DNA from: Rotaria macrura
Lineage: Eukaryota; Rotifera; Eurotatoria; Philodinida; Philodinidae
Length of the DNA stretch: 64,000 nucleotides
Direction of reading: 5' to 3'
Assembly (NCBI GenBank): GCA_900239685.1
Contig: OENT01000230.1
Coordinates: 1 to 64,000 of the forward strand
The translations under genes were made by a program, and so were the position numbers. The notes under the pieces are model-generated. The model ran no database searches and had not been told where the DNA came from. It saw only the letters and a program-made list of their open reading frames with translations. Shown here in pieces: positions 27,501 to 40,289 of this stretch. The first letter of the stretch is position 1. Each line of letters begins with the position of its first letter.

Positions 27501-30089
27501 TCCTGTCCTGACAAAAAATAGTTATTTGACATGTTTTTCGCCTTGCTCTGCCCTACCATTTTGATAGAGATGGCCTCTCCTATCCTGATTCGCCTTGCAA
27601 AATAATACGAATTATTTCAATCTTCATACTTAAGTTTATGTACTATCGTTATTTGGAAAATGATTCGTAAAAATGCATGGATTACCTAATTCCAGTTCGA
27701 ATATAAATGAACACTCAACTACATGCTATCAATTCGAAAATAAATTATGAAAGTTAGAAATAGACTTAGTTTAAGAGGAGTTTCGTTCATGTATGCTGGA
27801 GCGAGAGGTCGGGGCGAGATCGAGGTGAGAACACGTTTCTCTCTCTGTAGGAGGAAGGATAGAAACATCTGTTTTCCATTTATTGGAAAGTTAATCTGCA
27901 ACTAAATCTATTCCTAGAAAAAATCTTGTAGTTCATCCTTTCGGATGTCCGTTTCTATTCGAACTCGAATTAGGTAGCTACCCCTCGTCATGCCTTGCAC
28001 AGTGCCGGACATCTTCCCGAAACTTTGGCCCAACCCTGCACTGCGGATAACTCTGCTACACACACTGAACATGAAGGATATTAATCAACTTGACTTTTCT
28101 CAGAAACATATTTACTAGGATTTTGCTTGCATTAAATTGTCGTATTCTGTGTCCGATTTTTTATTTGCACGATTTTTTTACGCTAAAGAAAAGCCAGTGT
28201 TGCTGAAGAAGAATCATTTTAATATTCAATACATGTGTTCAAATATATATTGAAAATTCTAGGCAGACGCATGTCATGTCGTGCATAATTCAAATAGAAT
28301 TCTATATTGCTAAAGAAAATTTCTTATAGGATTCAAAACAAAACCTAGTAAATTGGTTTTACAATTTAATGTCTTTTTTTTAATTTATGGGTATTTTGAT
28401 TGTAAAATATGTATGAATCATTCTATTTATTACCTGCTACTTCTGCCAGTATTTTCTCCAAGTGTTGATTTAGGTGTATCATTTCTTGCATGATTATTTG
28501 AATTTGACTTGTCCGATCGAGCATCACAATCACTGAAATAAAAATAAGAGAACATAGAGACGATAAACAGCACGAAACGTATTAAATCGTTGTATTCTTT
28601 TTTTCTATAAGAAATTATCATTTAGTGATATCCTATCTTATTAAGGTAATCATCAAGATGAGAGTCAAAATAAAGCAAAATAGAGATGTATCAAGAAAAA
28701 GGTGTTGTTGAATTTCAAGATTTTATGTTTGTTTAACATCATGCACACTTAAAAACAATGAACTTTCATCTATGGAGTGTTAAAATCAAGAAAAATTAAA
28801 AAAAACGTTTTGATTGTTTTTTGGAAATTTTCAAATCTGATAAAAAAAAATAATGATTTCAATCTTTTCACATCAACAGTCATTAACCCAACGGCGGCAT
28901 AGACACCGATGAAGCAGACATATTCACATGTTGAGAAAGAGACACACATATACAGACCGAGAGGTCGATTGAATCAAATGATAATTCAAATGGTCAGACA
29001 TCGACCAGGCATGACATTAGACTTTACTCTCCTTTTTTCTCCCATTAGTCTGTTGCATCGATTGACCACAGCTTTATGGTTAGAAGAACAGAGAGCGTAA
29101 AGATTTCTTATTCTTTTCTCTCCAAATATGTATATATATATATATTTATATATATATATGTATATATATATACATATGCACGATGCGATTAGAGGGGCGT
29201 TACTGCGACAGGTAAAGAAAAAGAGACACGATCGTTCACGTTAGCTCGTTGATTGAAGATGGTATAGAGAAAGAGAAAGAGACATTCTTTATCTAGTACC
29301 GATATCAACAAAAATGCCCCCGAAAGGCATTATTATACAGTTGGACACGCATCGGTAATTTAACAGAGGAAAAGAGAAAGCATGAGAAGAACACAAAACG
29401 AGGGAAAAGTATAAAATTTATACGACAATCAAATGCAAAGATTCATAGGTGGATTAACATTATGCCAAAAGACTTTTAATCTTTGTCAATAGAAAATACA
29501 AATAATCGATTTTATAATGTAAATAAAACATTCGGATATCCGTTTTGCGCGGTAACTCCAGTCAAATAATTTAACAATACAATAAACATTCTTTACCTGA
29601 TATCATCAGTATTGGTTAAGAAATAATCCATTGGATTATTTGTATTTTTATCAAAGATATTAAAGCGATGATGTTGTTGTCTTCTAAAAAGTAAAAGAGA
29701 CGAGAATAAATAACCAATGGCATCGACTAAGACAAATATAGAACCAATCGATTAATAGACTAAGTTGTAAGGAAGGAATGCGAAGAGAAAAAAAGAAACT
29801 TCTAACGATCATATTTACAAATCGGACTAATCCAATTTGGCTATGGATGATTAATTTTACTGCTACAGTTTTTTTTTGGCTAGAAATAGCGAATTATTTT
29901 TTTGTTCTTTATTTTCTTTTTATGTACAAATAGCGAAAGACAAGACAAAAGAAAGAAAAACGTAACCCTAAACAAACAGGATCATCATCAGTATGTTATT
30001 ATTGCGTTCTAGAAAAAAAGCAAACTAACTGACGCATTACTTTACCTGTCGAAGGAAGAAGCAGAGATAGCATCAGTAGCTAGCATCAT
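18548..30089 (-). CDS. twelve-finger C2H2 zinc-finger transcription factor, 12 exons
   Basis: Exons on the minus strand: 30089-30046, 29683-29597, 28532-28434, 26954-26763, 26692-26536, 24068-23903, 23051-21136, 20701-20285, 20213-19713, 18892-18844, 18778-18731, 18672-18548. All joins keep phase and sum to 3801 nt, or 1266 residues ending TAG. Start is the ATGATG pair at 30089. Twelve C2H2 fingers begin near residues 91, 120, 253, 462, 519, 546, 843, 870, 960, 988, 1138 and 1237. Six carry tryptophan in the finger loop (YKWRKSLNKHW, YKWRWDLAKHW, GRWRSEL, SSWKWDV, SKWKCDV, GRWPTEL). Finger 8 is split by intron 7, and the next exon restores its histidines (KHVKKQH). Between fingers lie proline runs, acidic DDDHDHDDDDD stretches, a histidine/glutamine tract (about residues 803-836) and an Asp/Glu tract near 1075-1102. 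A nuclear DNA-binding regulator is likely. I cannot name an orthologue. Confidence 0.9.
21300..21401. repeat. CAA/CAG-CAT trinucleotide tract coding for poly-Gln/poly-His
   Basis: Lies inside exon 7 of the zinc-finger gene. Read on the minus strand, about eight histidines run into an interrupted glutamine tract ending with twelve consecutive glutamines, just before finger 7. Codons are mixed CAA/CAG and CAT/CAC, so slippage is only partly possible. Tracts of this kind are common in animal transcription factors as flexible or activating linkers. Confidence 0.85.
24193..24671. repeat. exact 239-bp tandem duplication around a single N (probable assembly artefact)
   Basis: Bases 24193-24431 recur without visible change at 24433-24671, separated by one N at 24432. 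Both copies lie in intron 5 of the zinc-finger gene. Perfect identity with an N exactly between copies is what arises when two overlapping contig ends are placed side by side and not merged. No gene product changes, but the intron is probably about 240 bp shorter in the organism. Confidence 0.9.
25027..25048. repeat. GT dinucleotide microsatellite
   Basis: An alternating TG run of roughly nine units within intron 5 of the zinc-finger gene, flanked by TATA-like sequence. Confidence 0.9.
25411..25948. repeat. exact 268-bp tandem duplication around NN (probable assembly artefact)
   Basis: Bases 25411-25678 recur at 25681-25948 with two Ns (25679-25680) between them. This is the same pattern as the pair at 24193-24671, 1.2 kb away in the same intron. 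Both are best read as unmerged contig overlaps, meaning that intron 5 was assembled from three contigs. Confidence 0.9.
26955..28433. other. zinc-finger intron 3 with higher-GC blocks
   Basis: The 1.48-kb intron between exons 3 and 4 contains two blocks less AT-rich than their surroundings. One is about 27480-27600, with CCTGTCCTG repeats. The other is about 27770-28070, with GGTCGGGGCGAG and GTGCCGGACATC. No gene-like frame was seen. They look like old insertions, but I found no terminal repeats or target duplications. Confidence 0.35.
29127..29177. repeat. TA-rich microsatellite
   Basis: An interrupted TATATA tract of about 50 bp in intron 2 of the zinc-finger gene, partly self-complementary. 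Confidence 0.9.
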
Positions 30090-30404
30090 CGTTCTTTTTC
30101 TGCTATCTTATATGAATAGACAACAAACGAAAATGACGAGCAAGAGAGAATGTTACTTTCTCTTTCGATCTATCGAATGCAAATCAGAAGAACGAGAAGA
30201 AAAAAAAATCCATTTTGATGAGAAGGAGAAATCTGCACTGCTGTTCTATGTATGTGTGCGTTCACCGATAGATAATTATGAGAACAAGGAGTAAACGGGT
30301 GTAGTTGTAGTGTTGTAGTAGTGGACATTCATTTCGTTCGTTCGTCCTGTCTCTTTTTCTCGGTGACTATACTGCAATATCTCATCTTTATACTTCGATG
30401 TGCT

Positions 30405-30424
30405 CAGACAGACAGACAGACAGT
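30405..30424. repeat. CAGA tetranucleotide microsatellite
   Basis: About five consecutive CAGA units in the purine-rich region upstream of the zinc-finger gene. Confidence 0.9.
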
Positions 30425-31465
30425 CGGTGATGATAATGGTAGCGTCAAGAGAAAGAGAGTGGGAGGTACTGAGACAAAGTTCTACCAATCACTAATATCG
30501 TTGCACGTCACGGATGAACGCTTTTTTTTAACAAACTGCCAGCAACATTTATACACTGCTTTTATTTCTGGCTCTCCTTCTCCACTGTATTTACCTGCCT
30601 GCCTGCAAAAACATCGTGCATCATTCGATTCGTCACGAATTATGATGACACTCCATCCATTATTCTTCTTCTCTCATAGATACGCACACACACATTTTCC
30701 CTCTTCCTATGCACCGGCAATACGATGATGCTTCAGGTCGATCGCGACAGAGAGAGCAGAAAAAGATAAATATATATGCACAAATATATAGATATATATA
30801 TATATTTATATGCGCGCATGTAACGGTGGGATTGGTGCATGTGGAATTGAAAATAAGCACTTTCTATTCTCTCCAATAGAATGTACACATATAGGTGAGA
30901 TGACAACTACGAATATACCCTACGGGTTTATATCTATGAAATAGTCATTCGTTTTCAAGAGATACATCTCATTGCACATCATAAATAAATATACATGTAC
31001 ACACACACACGCGATCTGACTCTACAATTTGAATCGCAGCAAATAAATGTAAAAGAAAACGAACACAAGAAAAAAAGACGAAGAAGAAGAAAAATAAAAA
31101 TCCCTTCAATGTATAAGAAACATTGTTACACATTTAAAGGATTGACAATGAGATGTTGAAATAAAAGAGGAGGTTGATCATTGTGGGAGGAAGCAAAGCC
31201 AATGTTCAGAGTGAATGTATGTGTGTATATGTGGGTGTACTCTGCCGCTCGGAATTTGGTCGTTGTATTGTGTCAACAATTAGGAGAAAAAGAAAAAGAA
31301 AGAGACACGAACGAAAAGAAGACGAAGAAGAAGAAGAATCATCATCTGATGATCATATCTCGGTTACCGACGACGCAGTGTATCATTGTCTTTTAAAGCT
31401 TGACATTTTTCGTAGCAGACACGTTCTTGGGAAGCGTATATGAATACAGTAAAGAAAGAAAGATG

Positions 31466-31491
31466 ACACACACACACACACACACACACAA
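31466..31491. repeat. CA dinucleotide microsatellite
   Basis: An uninterrupted CA run of about thirteen units in the same purine-rich upstream region. Confidence 0.95.
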
Positions 31492-33207
31492 ACAGAAAAA
31501 AAGATGAAGAGAGAAAGGGCTGCGAAAAAAGGTCAGAGATTATGGAAGAAACCTACTATTACAGAGAAGAAAAAAAAGACGAAGAAAAGGATTATTCCTT
31601 CTTATTCTTCTTCAACACGAACATTGTCTATACTACCGAATAAGAAGACGTGAATTCCAGGAAACAACGTTCCGCATGTTTACTTTCAGATTTAGTCTGC
31701 GAACGAAAACGTATGGAGTAAACAAGAAAGAAGATTACCTCGTTCGCTGGGTATAAATGTATTGTCGTTCGTTTTCTTCTTCGTTTTCGACTGCACTTTT
31801 ATTTTATGAAATGATAATAAGCAACGAAAAAGAAAACAGAAGGACACTGCCAGAAATAATCAAGTTTTACGAGCATTATATAGCAATGAAGAAAAAAAAC
31901 GAAAGAGAGACAGAACGAGAATTTCGTATACGTGTATGTGGCACATGGAACTTCTTGTTGTTGACACAAGAAGGCAGGCAGCAGTTATAGACTGATAAAC
32001 GGTCTTATCTTTCGGCTCGACTATTACTACTGCTGAAGAGAGCAGCACCGCAACGTCTCACACACACACGCACACACTTCACTTCTTTTTCATTTAAAAA
32101 ATAGAAGAATACGAGAGGAAAGATCATAAAAGTAGTGGAACTCAATAGAGATTAGAATTGACGCATCCACTTTAGACTATACTTGAACATAATAATAATT
32201 CAGAAAAGAAAAAGAAATTATTTGTATAATTTTCATTGCCCACAGTTTTTTTCAATCATCATAATGATACGAATTTAAACGTCGTTCTTTGAGCAAGAAT
32301 GCATATCATCAGGTGTTATATGTATTCTTTTACAATATCTTCTCCTGTTCTCTAATTGCTCGTAGGTAGAGACTATTATCGGATGCATAGTTGCCATCTT
32401 ATGCTTGCTGAACATAACAAAGCCGGGGAAAAGAGAAAAGATGTAGCATGTTTTACATCAATGTTATTTTGTTCATCAATAAAGGATACTTTTATAACAC
32501 ATTCTGATTGTCGATAAAACAAGATTATAAGACATACTTAATCGATCGACCACTCTCAAATTAATTCTTTTCTATTTGTTTTTCTTTTGTTGTCGAAATC
32601 GATCATAGGACACAACCATTCAGCAATGATTATAATCGAATGATTAAGAAACATTGAACGTCATTCTTAAATTCGATAGTATTGAACAATTCAGTAGTCA
32701 TCCTTTAAAATGACAAAAATGAAACAACATTCTCGTTTACAATAAGTAAATAAAAAGAATCAACGCATGAATACTCATGCTAAGTAGTCCAAGTTATGGT
32801 TAACATCTCGAAATAATGAACATGATCCATTGAAAAATGTATCAATCAAACTCATCCGTATAAGATTAAAAATCAAAGACTTCAATAACCAATACGCATA
32901 ACAAGAAAGAAAAGAGCAACGACGACACTTGGACAGTGTGCGTACAACATATGGATAGGTCGTCTATGAATAATAGTAATCAAATGAGAATTACAGCAGA
33001 TGTTGTATAATGCTCAAAAACATAACATGAGTGATATTATTTTAATACTTTGTTATAAATAGATTGCTACAAGATTATGAAATAGACATTGATAGAAAAA
33101 TATCAAGAGAAATAGATAATATTCTATAGATCGGATAATTCCTAAGAAAGTTTTATTTTTGTAATAGTTTTTTTTTTTAATTTTATTTTCACATTTAAAT
33201 TTTAAAT

Positions 33208-34149
33208 CTAAAAGAAACGATGTGATTGTTGTAATATTGTTCTGTCCGATTTTCGAGGAAGTACGCTGATCATAATCGTAGGATTTATTTTTCGTTCTCT
33301 GATTCGAAGTATTTCAGATATTTGTGGCGTTATCCATGCAAAACCAATAGATCCCATACAAAATCCTCCCGATATACTCAAGCCTTGTAAATGATAAGCT
33401 ATTGGAAATAGATACTTAGTGATAATATAATTCATCAATGTAAATAATGTAGCTATACCAATACCCATGGCAACAAGAACGATAATAACAATACGTTTTA
33501 GAACAAGTAAATCTCGATTGATATTTCTTTTTCGCTGGTGCCCAACACGATACGTTTGACGAGTATAACGAATGATATAAGCATACATGATACAAACCGA
33601 TGATATGGGACCAATATACATGACTACTAAAGCTTGAAAAAGTGCAGGAATATTTTTAAATGATATCCAACAGCCATGTGAAAACGATGAATATTCAAAA
33701 TTATTTCTACGAAGATGTATTAATTCATAAAGAAATGATATAAGCCATTGAATAAATATTCCAATAAAAAAAATACCATTTGATAACAATATCTTATATT
33801 TATAAAAGACAACACGAAATAAACGAAGACAAGCTTGAAGAACACATGAATAATAAAATCCACATATGAATACATGAATTAAATATCCTCGTAATTGACA
33901 TAAATAATCATTACAAGAATCGAAAGAATTCATATCACAATATATACTGTAACTGTATATAATCAGCATCATGAATGAGCCAAGAAGTAAAATGACATAT
34001 GTATTACATGTAAGAAGAATAGGAACATTCGATATCAATGAATGAGTACGAATATAGATCATGAATAGAATAATTATGGAGATGAGAAAAGATATAATAG
34101 ATAAACTCAAAATAATAAAGTTAAGAAATAATTCAACGTTGAATTCCAT
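33208..34149 (-). CDS. divergent rhodopsin-like 7TM receptor, single exon
   Basis: An intronless 313-residue frame with seven hydrophobic segments. TM1 lies near residues 9-32, TM2 near 45-66 (LLTCNTYVILLLGSFMMLI), TM3 after the conserved cysteine in LCQLRGYL, TM4 around IFFIGIFIQWLISFLY, TM5 around ALVVMYIGPISSVCIMYAY, TM6 around IVIIVLVAMGIGIATLF, and TM7 late. A second cysteine in HGCWISF of loop 2 would pair with that before TM3. The usual DRY at the end of TM3 is replaced by LFRVVFY, and the TM7 NPxxY is not evident (WITPQIS). It belongs with the large, divergent lineage-specific receptor groups of invertebrates, probably sensing chemicals or peptides. The receptor at 52587-53516 is its paralogue. 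The ligand is unknown. Confidence 0.85.
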   Translation of the reverse strand: MEFNVELFLNFIILSLSIISFLISIIILFMIYIRTHSLISNVPILLTCNTYVILLLGSFMMLIIYSYSIYCDMNSFDSCNDYLCQLRGYLIHVFICGFYYSCVLQACLRLFRVVFYKYKILLSNGIFFIGIFIQWLISFLYELIHLRRNNFEYSSFSHGCWISFKNIPALFQALVVMYIGPISSVCIMYAYIIRYTRQTYRVGHQRKRNINRDLLVLKRIVIIVLVAMGIGIATLFTLMNYIITKYLFPIAYHLQGLSISGGFCMGSIGFAWITPQISEILRIRERKINPTIMISVLPRKSDRTILQQSHRFF

Positions 34150-37100
34150 AAATGAATTATATGAATTCGATCGGATTTATGCCAAATGTGATGTATGTGT
34201 TGACTAATATTCTAAATATGAATACAATTATGAATATAACGAGTAAACATCGATAAACAAAAGTTCCAATGCATTTCTTCAAAGTGAGTAACTATCTGTA
34301 ATCATAAAATTGTTATCACACTGTAGTATGAAAAATATAGATATTTCATACGTAAAAATGTTCAGATCTTAACTGTACTCTTATCTAAATTGGAATCGAT
34401 GTAAAAGTAAATCGATCTATTTCAGCGATGTAAAAATTCACCAATCAACTATCTTGATTCTAGTACGGTACGGACTATAGAGTATTCTTATTAAAATTGT
34501 ACTTTCATACAACACAACTATAGATACGAATAAAGGTGATATGATATTTTTTGATGAATAGCAGCAATTGAATATTTATCGTTTTTTATTGAGTAAATCA
34601 AAATAAATTATTTGTTATAGTATTGTTACTTTATTAATATTAACAAAGTGATATTTTCATTCACGAAACGAATATAATTTAGTCAACGAAGCATATAGAA
34701 AAGTTTTATATTCATCTTATCATACAAAAGTTTTGCAAGCAAACACTCACTATTCATAAATATTCGAAATCAATGTTTAGAGATCGTCGTAACTTAACTA
34801 TGGACGAGTATTGATGTGCTTTATCATGTTTTGCATATATAGATACTATTATGATAGCATAGAATTTCCGCTAAAGTAAAACTTCAATAACTATAACATA
34901 TGGTTTCTTATCTAAGACAAGAAAGCTGATTGGATGATGTACTATTATGTAAGCAAGACTATTAAAAGGAGCAGTTTCTAACTGTTACTTGAAAATGATC
35001 AGCTCTCAAACGACTTGAAACTTTCGATGACCTTTGAGTTGTAGATTTTTGCGTTTACTGAGACACGTTTCACTAAAATTTACATGTTCTATATGATTGT
35101 GATTACTTACTATGGAGAATTCTTATTCTTTTTCATTATCAAGAATAAATAACGAGTGAAGCAAGACATAAGTTTTAGGTAACTAGAAGAGATATGAAAT
35201 AAAAGGAAACCATCCCTTAGATGTAATCAATGGAAACGACTGTGTAAGGTAGACGATAACAATCAATGTATGAAAAATAAAATGTCGTGCATGTTTATCA
35301 TTCTTTTAAATCATGCAAAGTTTCCAGATTATTACCAGACGTAATGAACTCAAACTCAAATAAGTATATCCATAGTTGTTTCATTTCGATTGGACATGCC
35401 TGTACGAACTGGTATGTGTAAGTGAGAGAAGGATGAAAGGACAAACCCAAAGATCTTCCCCTTGAAACAAACGATTGATTTTTCCTTCAAAATAAATAAA
35501 TAAATAAATAAATTTATATATATATGAATGTCATAAGATATTTCAACAAGAAAAATAAATTGAGAAAGTCACTTGTTAGAACTTTCCTTGGTGAATGAAG
35601 TTATAAATTCGAAGTAGAAAAAAATTTTCGATCATAGTATTAACTGATTATAAATCAATTACAAAAAAATACATGTAATCTATATTTTTTTGTACAGTAT
35701 TCATATCAATCAAGGAGTAGGAGGTGAGGGTTATCCAGTGAATCACCAACTGAACATTACTCCTTCATATGAGACTGTTAGATTCTATTAGCCACGAAAA
35801 AAGAACTACTGGATAGAAATAATTATTCCATTTACCACATTAGAATATTGACAATCTGTTGGTTCGATATTAAAAAATAGAAAAGAACTTGTTCGATACA
35901 GAAAGGAGTTGACTACGAATCTACGGAGAGTATGATTTGTTATCTGAGTCTCTGACATGCTTCCTTGCTTTTCACTCGTATTCTGCACGAAGTATATATT
36001 CAAATTTGAAAAATAATATTCTCGCAAGTAGTAGAATGATTCACATAAAGCCTCACAATCCATCTTTTCATCCTTCTATACCACTAGCGAACTCGAGACA
36101 ATCATAGATTTTCACTGCTATTATTTTTGTTGTTAAATAGATTAATATTCTATTGATGCATGCAGATACCATAGAAACAATACAGTACTCTCGTTTTTCT
36201 TCAAAACGTAACTTCTGCTTAAGTTGAGTAATGATAGTTTCTTATTAATCATAGATAATCTCAGGAACTCATTAGTTGCTTAAATCTTTAGTTTACATAA
36301 ACTATTTATAAAACCTCTACAGATAAGTATAATTCAACAAGGAGCATAGTCAATCGATTGAACTGCTTCTGAAACTTACTACTTGACTAAGTGTCAGTTT
36401 TACTAGTTACTCTTCTGATGACTGATTGGTGGTTCTACTTCGTTGCGTATCTAGCTACCTATGTACTCGGTGATGACCTGGCTATGTTATTACGTAACTT
36501 ACCTTCTTGGTAAATGTCAGTTTAATTCACTAAGAAGAAGTTCTATCTAAAAAACTGTTTATTTTTATCAAGATTGTATACTTCGATATTTTTCCTAGAG
36601 ATATTCAGTAACCAACCTTCTTTAACTAAATGTATGTAACTAGAAAATGCACGACTCATAATATTCTATATAGATGCAACATCAATATGTTAAATCATGA
36701 ATGTAACTGAGAAAATTGAATCTAATGTAAGTAGAAAGGTCTCATAGAAATATTTTTAACTCAAGAATACGTTGTGTAAGTAACTTGCATAAAACATAAT
36801 ATACTATACTTTTCATTAACGATGCTCCATTTTAGTCGAGGAAATTTGTGAGAAGAAGACATTAAGATATTTATGAAAACAAATTAGAGATTTTGATGAA
36901 CACTAAAGAATGATGCATGTGAGGCCACCACTTTCTCTCTTGTTATAATAAGTGATTCCAAAAAAGTGGATATCGGAAAAAGTGAAGTGATGACGACAGA
37001 TTGTTTTCCATGAGTGTACTAAGTTATGTAAGAATGAACATCGAATAAAAAATAAATCAAAATACAACGAGTTCGTTTGATAATTCGTATTTAATCTCGA

Positions 37101-37672
37101 TTGTTATTCTTATGAGAAATACAACGTATGATTATGCAAAATAGAATTAAATAAATTCTTATACTAGTCATATGCGCTGTTGATTTTTCAATGAGCCAAC
37201 ATACTATTCCTGTTGCATTTTTAGAAAATCTGCTTGGTTTTTTTACTCAAAGTAAAAAACTGTCTTCCTAACTTCAATAGAAAACATAAAATGGTGCAAA
37301 ACATGACTGCTTACTGTATTTACTTTAACTTTCACATAAATTATTCATAAGGAGAGCATGATTTGAAAGGTTGAAGATCTTTTGTTCTAATGACGAATAA
37401 AAATATTCAAGAACAAAGATTCAACTTTTGTTCAGTAAATCTTCTTATATTCGCAAGTATGAAATTTCAATTTAAAATATAAACGATCGAATCTTCCGAT
37501 TAATACTTCAATTGTTTACGATGTTTTCTCTCGTTGATTAGCACCCATGCTAAGAATTAAATAGAGCAACTCACTTAAATTAGCTTCAAATTTTGGCTGA
37601 TAAGAGGTGAAAAGCATACATTTTAAACTACTGTAAAACGCTTTTAAATCGTAAAATCCGGAAAAAAATGGA
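34150..37672. other. intergenic, no supported gene
   Basis: AT-rich. A minus frame at 35806-36063 (85 codons, with ATG) has no domain and no splice context. There is an AAAT repeat near 35490-35513. I saw nothing else. Confidence 0.45.
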
Positions 37673-39183
37673 CAGGGACGTACCCAGCAACTGATAGTGA
37701 GGGGAGAGGAGGCGTAAGTGGTTTTAGCGGTGACAGAACCAGAATTTTTGACTATGGGGATCGAGCTTCCTCCGCGCCTTCCTCCCTTCACCAAAAAGTA
37801 TTCGAACAATCTTCTATAGAATAAAATTTTTCAATTAATCCGATGTGAATTCTTTTTCTGACTCAGTTTCTTCAAATGATAGGCTGAGTTAACAAGCACA
37901 GAAAGAAAAATAATATATTCAACATTTAAAAAAATTGTTTTTCGAGATGGACAGATCGAAATGCATTGCTTGATGCAGTTTTTCGTGTTGATTACGAATT
38001 TGAATTTAGCATTTTCCTTTAAAAAAATGACTTTTTTACTTCGAAACTCGGCTGTAAAATTTTCGAAAATCTTACTTTGAAATTCATAGCAAGAAAATTT
38101 TCAAAAACTTCTGAGTGCCAAATCATTCGATTCAGGACTTGATTCTTTACGAAACGACCTATTTAGTTTTCACTCTCATCCCTAAGGGCAATTTCTAAGT
38201 TCTTGCACAATTTCCAACTTACTTTATAGTTAATGAACTCCAGTTTCGCTGTATAGCAAGTTGATCCTTGCACAGAACGATATACATGTGTCAATGACAA
38301 ATATGTATAAAAATTAAATATTTCTGAGCACGTTATTACCTCAAAGTTGACCCGCAGAAATAGTGTCACAGTGTTTCGTTTGTTGTTACATTTTCTATCC
38401 TAGCAAGTGTTTTAGTAAAATTAACTTTTACTAATTGAAAGTCCATGCAATTTTCTACAAACTGACCCTATTAGCATTTGATTCGACGAATTACTTTCTC
38501 AAAAAATAAGAGGTTTATAGAATGACCTAAAGAAAAAACATTTTTCTTACGTAAGAGCATTATAGTACTGAAAAAGCATTCTGAAAGTTCGAAGATTCAA
38601 CCAGAAACATTAATTTTTATATCATTAGTTAAATGATGCTCGAAAGGACTTTCTATCTCTCTCATTTTCTGAGATAATTGAAAATCTATTTCAAAAGCGT
38701 AACGCTGTTACGTTTGAACAAGTGGATTAATAATTTAGAAAAATAACGATAAAATAGAAAACCATAGTTTTCAAAAATCTCACCATTGCTTTTGAGGAAA
38801 ATGTTTCTTAAATGTTGACTTTGTTAGTCCGATAGTAGCAAAACTGATGCATACGCTTTATATATCCTCACCATCAGGGTTTCGATTTGGCTCTCAAAGC
38901 ATGGGGCGCAATATAGATAGAGGTAACATTGTTCAATATTTGCGGGTAAATTTCCAAAGCAGAGGTCAGGGAGTAGTATCAGTAAATTCTAAAAGCAGGG
39001 GAGGGGAGCGTTACGCCCCAAGTGTCCCATGGTCGGTAAGTCCCTGCCAATAGTTCACTATACTCAATTCAATATCGTCTACTTTTAATGACAAGGTCAG
39101 TTACTGCCAAGTAAATGTGATGGTGCTCAAAATCCCGGTGATGTGACTGAGCCCCATCTGGTTCACCCTTGGTTACGCCACTG
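37673..39183. mobile_element. degraded DNA-transposon remnant(s) with CAGGGAC-type ends
   Basis: CAGGGACGTACC at 37673-37684 is matched in inverted orientation at 39035-39046, whose reverse complement is CAGGGACTTACC (11 of 12). Both ends run into G-rich sequence (GAGGGGAGAGG on the left; GGGGAGGGGAGCG before the right end). A second outward end lies at 39183, where GGTTACGCCACTG is the reverse complement of a CAGTGGCGTAACC terminus typical of hAT-like and other DNA transposons. The interior is AT-rich with no transposase frame. I see no convincing 8-bp target duplication. It is best read as a non-autonomous or decayed element, possibly two nested copies. Confidence 0.5.
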
Positions 39184-40289
39184 CTTGTGACAAAAGCTAG
39201 TATTGAGGCCTATCAGAAAGAGCTACTTTTTTTTCACTAGGAAACACGTACTGGAGCTTGTAACTATGAAATTTCAATCTCGGTCAGTTTTGTGGGAAGT
39301 TCGTACATGTTTTCATATAGCGATAAAAAAAAGTGATTCCTATGCAAATTTTCGGATTCGAGAGGTAAATAAAAATGGGAAATTGGATTCTTCAAGTGAA
39401 ATCTCCTGCAAAAAATTAAATAAAATGTTACATTAAATAGATCAATCACCAAGTTCAAAAAAAATCGAAATAGAATGGTTACTAATAAAAATTACTATGA
39501 CCCATGATAAAACGACTCATAAGAAATATTATGAAGATCAAATAGGAAAAACTGAATGACAGCATTGTGCATAGAATTCATCTTTTTTTCTCCTTGAGCC
39601 AGCATTATTTTTTATACTTGAAAAGGAAGTTTCCGAAGAGAAAGAGAATGCGTTACTACCTTAAATGGAATAGAAAATAGTATCATAGTCTGCAAGCCTA
39701 AAACGTTCACTGTAACAATCTCCTTCTAAAGATTTAGGAGGACGGCTTTATCCTTGAGAAGATGATCCATGGTTGTCAACTATCGACAGACATCATCAAT
39801 AAAATTAGACTAATCAATCAAATAAATAGTGGCTTACAATACTCAAGCGCATAGAATACTAAATTGATTTAGATAATGAGTACTTGGCGAAACTTTCGTA
39901 CAAGGAAAAATAACGATGTTTTTAGATAATGTAGGCAGCTAATGATGATCGCTACTCAAGTTTATGAAAATTTCTTCAGTTATCAGGGAATTATAGATAG
40001 TAAGCTATTAAAAACGCTTAAAATGAAAAGAGTCCACAGTCATTTTGAATAGTTTAGGTGAAAAACACTTTTCAGTGCTTCTGAAACCATTTTCTAAGCT
40101 GAAATAAGCGATTGACTACATAAAGCAGCTTTTATTAGCATAAAAAACACAGGTAGAAGTACTTTCAAGTCGCTTGTTGGAAGTTAAGCCACTCTAAGCC
40201 ATTCAAAAATAGCTTGCAACGAAAACAATTTTCACATCGGTGTTGATTGATTCTATCTCCAAAATCGAGTGCCTGTATGTAGAGGACTT

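Larger units (their letters stand above)
30090..33207. other. upstream region of the zinc-finger gene, purine- and microsatellite-rich
   Basis: No gene seen. The 2 kb before the zinc-finger start codon is unusual for the window. It has many GAAAGAGA-type purine tracts, a CAGA repeat at 30405-30424, TATATA near 30768-30810, and a CA repeat at 31466-31491. Promoter and 5' UTR exons of the zinc-finger gene may lie here, but I cannot place them. Frames such as 31174-31443 (+) are made of Lys/Arg/Glu runs produced by the purine tract. Confidence 0.5.

Noticed and set aside
31174..31443. Lys/Arg/Glu-rich frame upstream of the zinc-finger gene
   Set aside because: It is produced by GAA/AGA purine tracts, with two overlapping frames equally open and no splice context.
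30405..31491. Short repeats considered as a CRISPR array
   Set aside because: They are simple microsatellites with no unique spacers, in a eukaryotic genome with introns.
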